Shown here: positions 57,658 through 60,640 of the stretch, one piece after another
How the letters are laid out: the number at the start of each line of letters is the position of its first letter
Numbering within the stretch: position 1 is the stretch's first letter
Assembly: GCA_902624765.1 (NCBI GenBank)
Contig: CACNYO010000003.1
Location: 1-60,640 of the forward strand
From: an uncultured SAR86 cluster bacterium
GTDB lineage: Bacteria > Pseudomonadota > Gammaproteobacteria > Magnimaribacterales > AG-339-G14
Direction: 5' to 3'
DNA: 60,640 bases
Notes under the pieces: generated by a model
Database searches by the model: none
Told to the model about the DNA's origin: nothing
Seen by the model: the letters and a program-made list of their open reading frames with translations, nothing else
Program-made: the position numbers and the translations under genes

Positions 57658-58353
57658 TCAGAAATTGAGAGAGGAAATATCAATTTCTAATCCAGGTCCC
57701 ATAGTTGATGACATCGAAACTTTTGAAATAAAAACTCCTTTGGATGATGGAGGTTTTGATTTTTTTAGATCTGATAATAAATATTGTAAGTTACTTTTTA
57801 TTTCTTCCTTACTCTGAGTTATTTGACCTATCCTACAATGAACAATTCCCTGCTTATCTGACTTAAATCTCACCTGACCAGCCTTAGCATTTTTTACTGC
57901 ACTAGAGACATCTTTTGTCACAGTTTCGGACTTAGGATTAGGCATTAATCCTTTGGGTCCTAAAATTTGACCTAGTGGGCTTACAACTTTCATCGTATCA
58001 GGAGTAGCAACTATGACATCATAGTCTATTTCCCCAGATTTCATTTCATCAGCGAGATCTTCCATGCCCACTTTATCTGCTCCTGCTTCAAGAGCACTTT
58101 TAGCCTCTTCACCCTCTGCAAAGACAGCAACCTTATATGAACGGCCAGTGCCGTGAGGGAGATTAGATGCTCCCCTAACATTTTGATCTGACTTCGATGG
58201 ATCCACTCCTAAGTTGATACTTACATCCACTGACTCAGTAAATTTTTCAGACTTATGTTCAAACAAAATATCTAAAGCTTCTTCCAAATTGTAGGACATT
58301 GCTTCTACTAACTTTTCTCTTAAAGGTTTATTTTTCTTAGATGTTTTAGCCAT
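57658..58353 (-). CDS. rplA: 50S ribosomal protein L1
   Basis: Mobile L1-stalk protein; repressor of rplK-rplA in E. coli. 231 residues: ESVDVSINLGVDPSKSDQNV, RGASNLPHGTGRSYKVAVFA, KVVSPLGQILGPKGLMPNPK and the end SSTMGPGLEIDIS. Shares one base with the rplK stop (TAATG). Confidence 0.97.
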   Translation of the reverse strand: MAKTSKKNKPLREKLVEAMSYNLEEALDILFEHKSEKFTESVDVSINLGVDPSKSDQNVRGASNLPHGTGRSYKVAVFAEGEEAKSALEAGADKVGMEDLADEMKSGEIDYDVIVATPDTMKVVSPLGQILGPKGLMPNPKSETVTKDVSSAVKNAKAGQVRFKSDKQGIVHCRIGQITQSKEEIKSNLQYLLSDLKKSKPPSSKGVFISKVSMSSTMGPGLEIDISSLNF

Positions 58354-58784
58354 TAATCTATTACCTCTATTCCCATACTTCTGGCACTTCCAGAAATAAT
58401 TTTTACTGCAGCATCCATATCAGCAGCATTAAGATCCTGCATTTTCTTTTCTGCTATTTCCTCAACTTGAGCCCTAGTTACTTTTCCTACTTTTAATGAG
58501 TTTGGCGTAGGGCTACCCTTATCGAGTCCAGCAGCCTTTTTAAGAAGAATGCTTGCAGGAGTTGTCTTTACTATGAAATCAAAACTTTTGTCTTCGTAAA
58601 CTGTAATAACAACAGGTACGGGAACATTCTTTTCCATGTCGTTAGTCTTAGAATTAAATGCATTACAAAAGTCCATTAAGTTTACACCGTGTTGACCCAG
58701 GGCAGGTCCAACAGGAGGACTAGGAGAGGCAGCGCCAGCAGGTACTTGAAGTTTAATATATGTATCTATCTTTTTGTCTGCCAT
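58353..58784 (-). CDS. rplK: 50S ribosomal protein L11
   Basis: Factor-binding-site protein, needed for RelA sensing. 143 residues: [39 protein letters not shown] (Pro-rich hinge and NTD), [20 protein letters not shown] and [15 protein letters not shown]. Directly abuts the nusG stop. Confidence 0.97.
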   Translation of the reverse strand: MADKKIDTYIKLQVPAGAASPSPPVGPALGQHGVNLMDFCNAFNSKTNDMEKNVPVPVVITVYEDKSFDFIVKTTPASILLKKAAGLDKGSPTPNSLKVGKVTRAQVEEIAEKKMQDLNAADMDAAVKIISGSARSMGIEVID

Positions 58785-59318
58785 TTATGCTCTCTCAATT
58801 TGATTGAAATCTAATTCGACCGGAGTTGATCTTCCAAAGATCATCACCGCTACTTTTACTTTTCCTTTTTCTGAATCGACTTCTTCAATCACACCACTAA
58901 AATCATTAAAAGGTCCATCAATAACTCTAATCATTTCACCGGCTTCATAAATATTTTGTTGCGAAGTGGTTTCAACTCCAGATTCTATTTGGTTTAAGAT
59001 TCTGTTTGCTTCGTTTTCTGAAATTGGTCTTGGATTGGTTTTAGTGCCTCCAATGAAACCCAAAACCCTTGGAGTCTCTTTGACAAGGTGCCACGTATCG
59101 TCATTCATTTCCATCTCAACCAAAATGTAACCTGGGAAAAATTTCTTTTGTATAGTTTTTTCCTTTCCTCCTTTCATTTCAGTTATTTCTTCGGAAGGTA
59201 CTTCTATCTTTCCAAAGAAATCCTCCATGCCGTTGAGAGTTATTCTTTCTAAAAGCTGTTCCTTGGCCTTATTTTCGTAACCAGAATAAGAATTAAGAAC
59301 ATACCAAGATTTCGACAT
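58785..59318 (-). CDS. nusG: transcription termination/antitermination factor NusG
   Basis: Binds RNA polymerase and links it to Rho or to S10 on the leading ribosome. Start at ATG 59318 (MSKSWYVLNSYSGYENKAKE; 177 residues); the longer reading overlaps secE. NGN domain with FFPGYILVEMEMNDDTWHLV and PRVLGFIGG; C-terminal KOW domain with MIRVIDGPFNDFSGVIEEVD. 2 bp after secE. Confidence 0.96.
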   Translation of the reverse strand: MSKSWYVLNSYSGYENKAKEQLLERITLNGMEDFFGKIEVPSEEITEMKGGKEKTIQKKFFPGYILVEMEMNDDTWHLVKETPRVLGFIGGTKTNPRPISENEANRILNQIESGVETTSQQNIYEAGEMIRVIDGPFNDFSGVIEEVDSEKGKVKVAVMIFGRSTPVELDFNQIERA

Positions 59319-59320
59319 TT

Positions 59321-59668
59321 CTACCCCAATAATAAATTTAACCCGAAGGAGAAAAGAGAATCCAAGCCCCATAACAACAGAGAAGCAGCAATTACTGCAG
59401 CTAAAACAATAAGAGTTGTTTGAGTCGTCTCAGTTCTATTAGGCCAGACTACTTTTCTAATTTCAGTTAGTGAAGTAACAATTAAGTTGTATGCGGAATT
59501 ACCGAAAATTGTAAATCTAATTATTGCTAAACCCAGAATCAATAGAGCAATCACAATCAAGGTTCTGTATAAGAGAGCAACTTCAGAGTAATAAGAATTC
59601 CCCCAGACAGCAATCAGGATAACTGCTGAGCCAAGGATCCATAAAATTTTACTGCTAACTGAAGTCAT
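59321..59668 (-). CDS. secE: protein translocase subunit SecE
   Basis: Clamps SecY (35061). 115 residues with three hydrophobic segments (about 9-25, 35-52, 86-110) as in E. coli. The amphipathic-hinge signature TEIRKVVWPNRTETTQTTLI precedes the last span. 26 bp after tRNA-Trp. Confidence 0.95.
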   Translation of the reverse strand: MTSVSSKILWILGSAVILIAVWGNSYYSEVALLYRTLIVIALLILGLAIIRFTIFGNSAYNLIVTSLTEIRKVVWPNRTETTQTTLIVLAAVIAASLLLWGLDSLFSFGLNLLLG

Positions 59669-59694
59669 ATTGTTTTATCTTATATCCATCTCCG

Positions 59695-59770
59695 TGGCAG
59701 GCCAGGAGGGAATCGAACCCCCAACCTGCGGTTTTGGAGACCGCCGCTCTACCAATTGAGCTACTGGCCT
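59695..59770 (-). tRNA. trnW: tRNA-Trp (anticodon CCA)
   Basis: 76 nt on the minus strand with all four arms: acceptor AGGCCAG/CTGGCCT, D arm GCTC-GAGC, anticodon loop CTCCAAA between GCGGT and ACCGC, T loop TTCGATT, discriminator G and an encoded CCA (59695-59697). Only Trp reads UGG with a CCA anticodon. Its first two bases are also the last two of the tuf stop codon. Same place as in Pseudomonas (tuf-trnW-secE). Confidence 0.96.
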
Positions 59771-60640
59771 ATTGAACGATTTTGGATACTACTCCGGAAC
59801 CAACAGTTCTGCCACCTTCTCTAATAGCAAAACGCATTCCTTCTTCCATAGCGATGGGTGATATCAACTCAACATTGATCGCGACATCATCACCTGGCAT
59901 GACCATCTCGACTCCATCAGGAAGAATGACTTCACCAGTCACATCGGTTGTCCTTACATAAAACTGTGGTCTGTAGCCTTTGAAGAAAGGTGTATGTCTA
60001 CCACCTTCTTCTTTGTTTAATACATAGACTTGTGCTTCAAACTTAGTATGAGGAGTTATTGAACCAGGCTTAGACAGTACCTGACCTCTTTCAACTTCTT
60101 CTCTTTTTGTACCTCTTAGAAGAACACCAACATTTTCACCTGCACGACCTTCATCAAGAAGTTTTCTGAACATCTCTACACCAGTGCAAGTAGTTTTTTC
60201 CGTATCCTTAATTCCAACAATTTCCATTTCATCATTGACAGAAACCATACCTCTTTCAATTCTTCCAGTAACAACAGTTCCTCTTCCTTGAATTGAAAAG
60301 ATATCTTCAATAGGCATCAAGAAAGGCTTGTCTAGATCTCTAACTGGCTCAGGAATATGACTGTCCAATGACTCAACCAATTTAAGAATGGCTTCTTTTC
60401 CGTGTTCACCTTCATCGCCTTCTAGAGCCTTTAAAGCAGATCCAATGGTGATGGGAGTATCATCTCCAGGGAAATCGTACTCATTTAAAAGATCTCTGAT
60501 TTCTACTTCTACTAACTCAATTAACTCAGCATCATCTACCTGATCAGCTTTGTTTAAAAAGACTACGATATGCTCAACACCTACCTGTCTCGCTAATAAG
60601 ATGTGCTCTCTAGTTTGAGGCATAGGTCCATCTGCGGCAT
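59769..60640 (-). CDS. tuf: elongation factor Tu, C-terminal part (runs off right edge)
   Basis: Delivers aminoacyl-tRNA. The frame is open to base 60640, so about 290 of an expected 394 residues are visible; the P-loop is outside. Present: [33 protein letters not shown] (G4 NKAD), then domain II ([19 protein letters not shown]) and domain III ([35 protein letters not shown]). Stop is TAG (59769-59771), overlapping tRNA-Trp. Whether a second tuf exists cannot be told; none follows fusA. Confidence 0.97.
   Translation of the reverse strand, partial: AADGPMPQTREHILLARQVGVEHIVVFLNKADQVDDAELIELVEVEIRDLLNEYDFPGDDTPITIGSALKALEGDEGEHGKEAILKLVESLDSHIPEPVRDLDKPFLMPIEDIFSIQGRGTVVTGRIERGMVSVNDEMEIVGIKDTEKTTCTGVEMFRKLLDEGRAGENVGVLLRGTKREEVERGQVLSKPGSITPHTKFEAQVYVLNKEEGGRHTPFFKGYRPQFYVRTTDVTGEVILPDGVEMVMPGDDVAINVELISPIAMEEGMRFAIREGGRTVGSGVVSKIVQ

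Noticed and set aside
1..60640. CRISPR arrays, insertion sequences, prophage, toxin-antitoxin or defence genes
   Set aside because: No direct-repeat arrays, transposase motifs, terminal inverted repeats or unrecognised gene clusters were found. Every strand-consistent frame is a core gene or one of two common accessory genes.

Overview
The window is a compact, AT-rich housekeeping segment from a gammaproteobacterium. The gene order closely follows Pseudomonas-type gammaproteobacteria: frr-uppS-cdsA-dxr-rseP-bamA-skp-lpxD-fabZ-lpxA-lpxB-rnhB-dnaE; bamE/fur next to grpE-dnaK-dnaJ-dapB; rplU-rpmA-obgE-proB with rpsT; fabA-fabB; ssb/uvrA beside rplQ; tuf-tRNA(Trp)-secE-nusG. Low GC, gene overlaps nearly everywhere, almost no intergenic DNA and shortened proteins suggest a streamlined free-living marine lineage such as SAR86. 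That assignment is inference from gene order and compaction; no rRNA is present to test it.

Layout. (1) 1-14710, minus strand: translation (rpsB, tsf, frr), UMP kinase, undecaprenyl-PP, CDP-DAG and MEP-pathway enzymes, sigma-E protease RseP, outer-membrane assembly (bamA, skp), lipid A synthesis (lpxD, fabZ, lpxA, lpxB), rnhB and the 5' part of dnaE, which runs off the left edge. (2) 14870-19617, minus: fur-grpE-dnaK-dnaJ-dapB. (3) 19655-22193: bamE, an NSS-family transporter, smpB and tmRNA. (4) 22211-28862: a lipoprotein prolyl oligopeptidase, rpsT, the minus-strand rplU-rpmA-obgE-proB operon, and plus-strand fabA-fabB. (5) ssb/uvrA divergent pair. (6) 32162-45130, minus: one unbroken S10-spc-alpha superoperon (rpsJ to rplQ, including secY and a 38-residue rpmJ), driven by a near-consensus promoter at 45217-45245. 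(7) 45254-59318, minus: nusG-rplK-rplA-[L10 leader]-rplJ-rplL-rpoB-rpoC-rpsL-rpsG-fusA. (8) secE, tRNA-Trp and the 3' part of tuf, which runs off the right edge.

No stretch longer than about 160 bases lacks a gene. The larger gaps are the rpsB leader (14711-14869), the rplJ leader (57477-57657), the rpsJ promoter and leader (45131-45253), the rplU/fabA divergent region (27019-27114) and the skp upstream region (5441-5517). I see no insertion sequences, phage genes, CRISPR arrays or foreign islands.

I looked for an undescribed system and did not find one; the genes are universal core genes. The points worth a second look are structural: every convergent protein-gene pair overlaps at its stop codons; several promoters sit so close to start codons that leaderless or near-leaderless mRNAs are predicted; divergent pairs share a symmetric -10 element; the tuf stop codon overlaps the tRNA-Trp gene; DnaJ has lost one zinc-binding motif; ProB lacks its PUA domain; S2 carries a charged tail; and recN is missing between fur and grpE.
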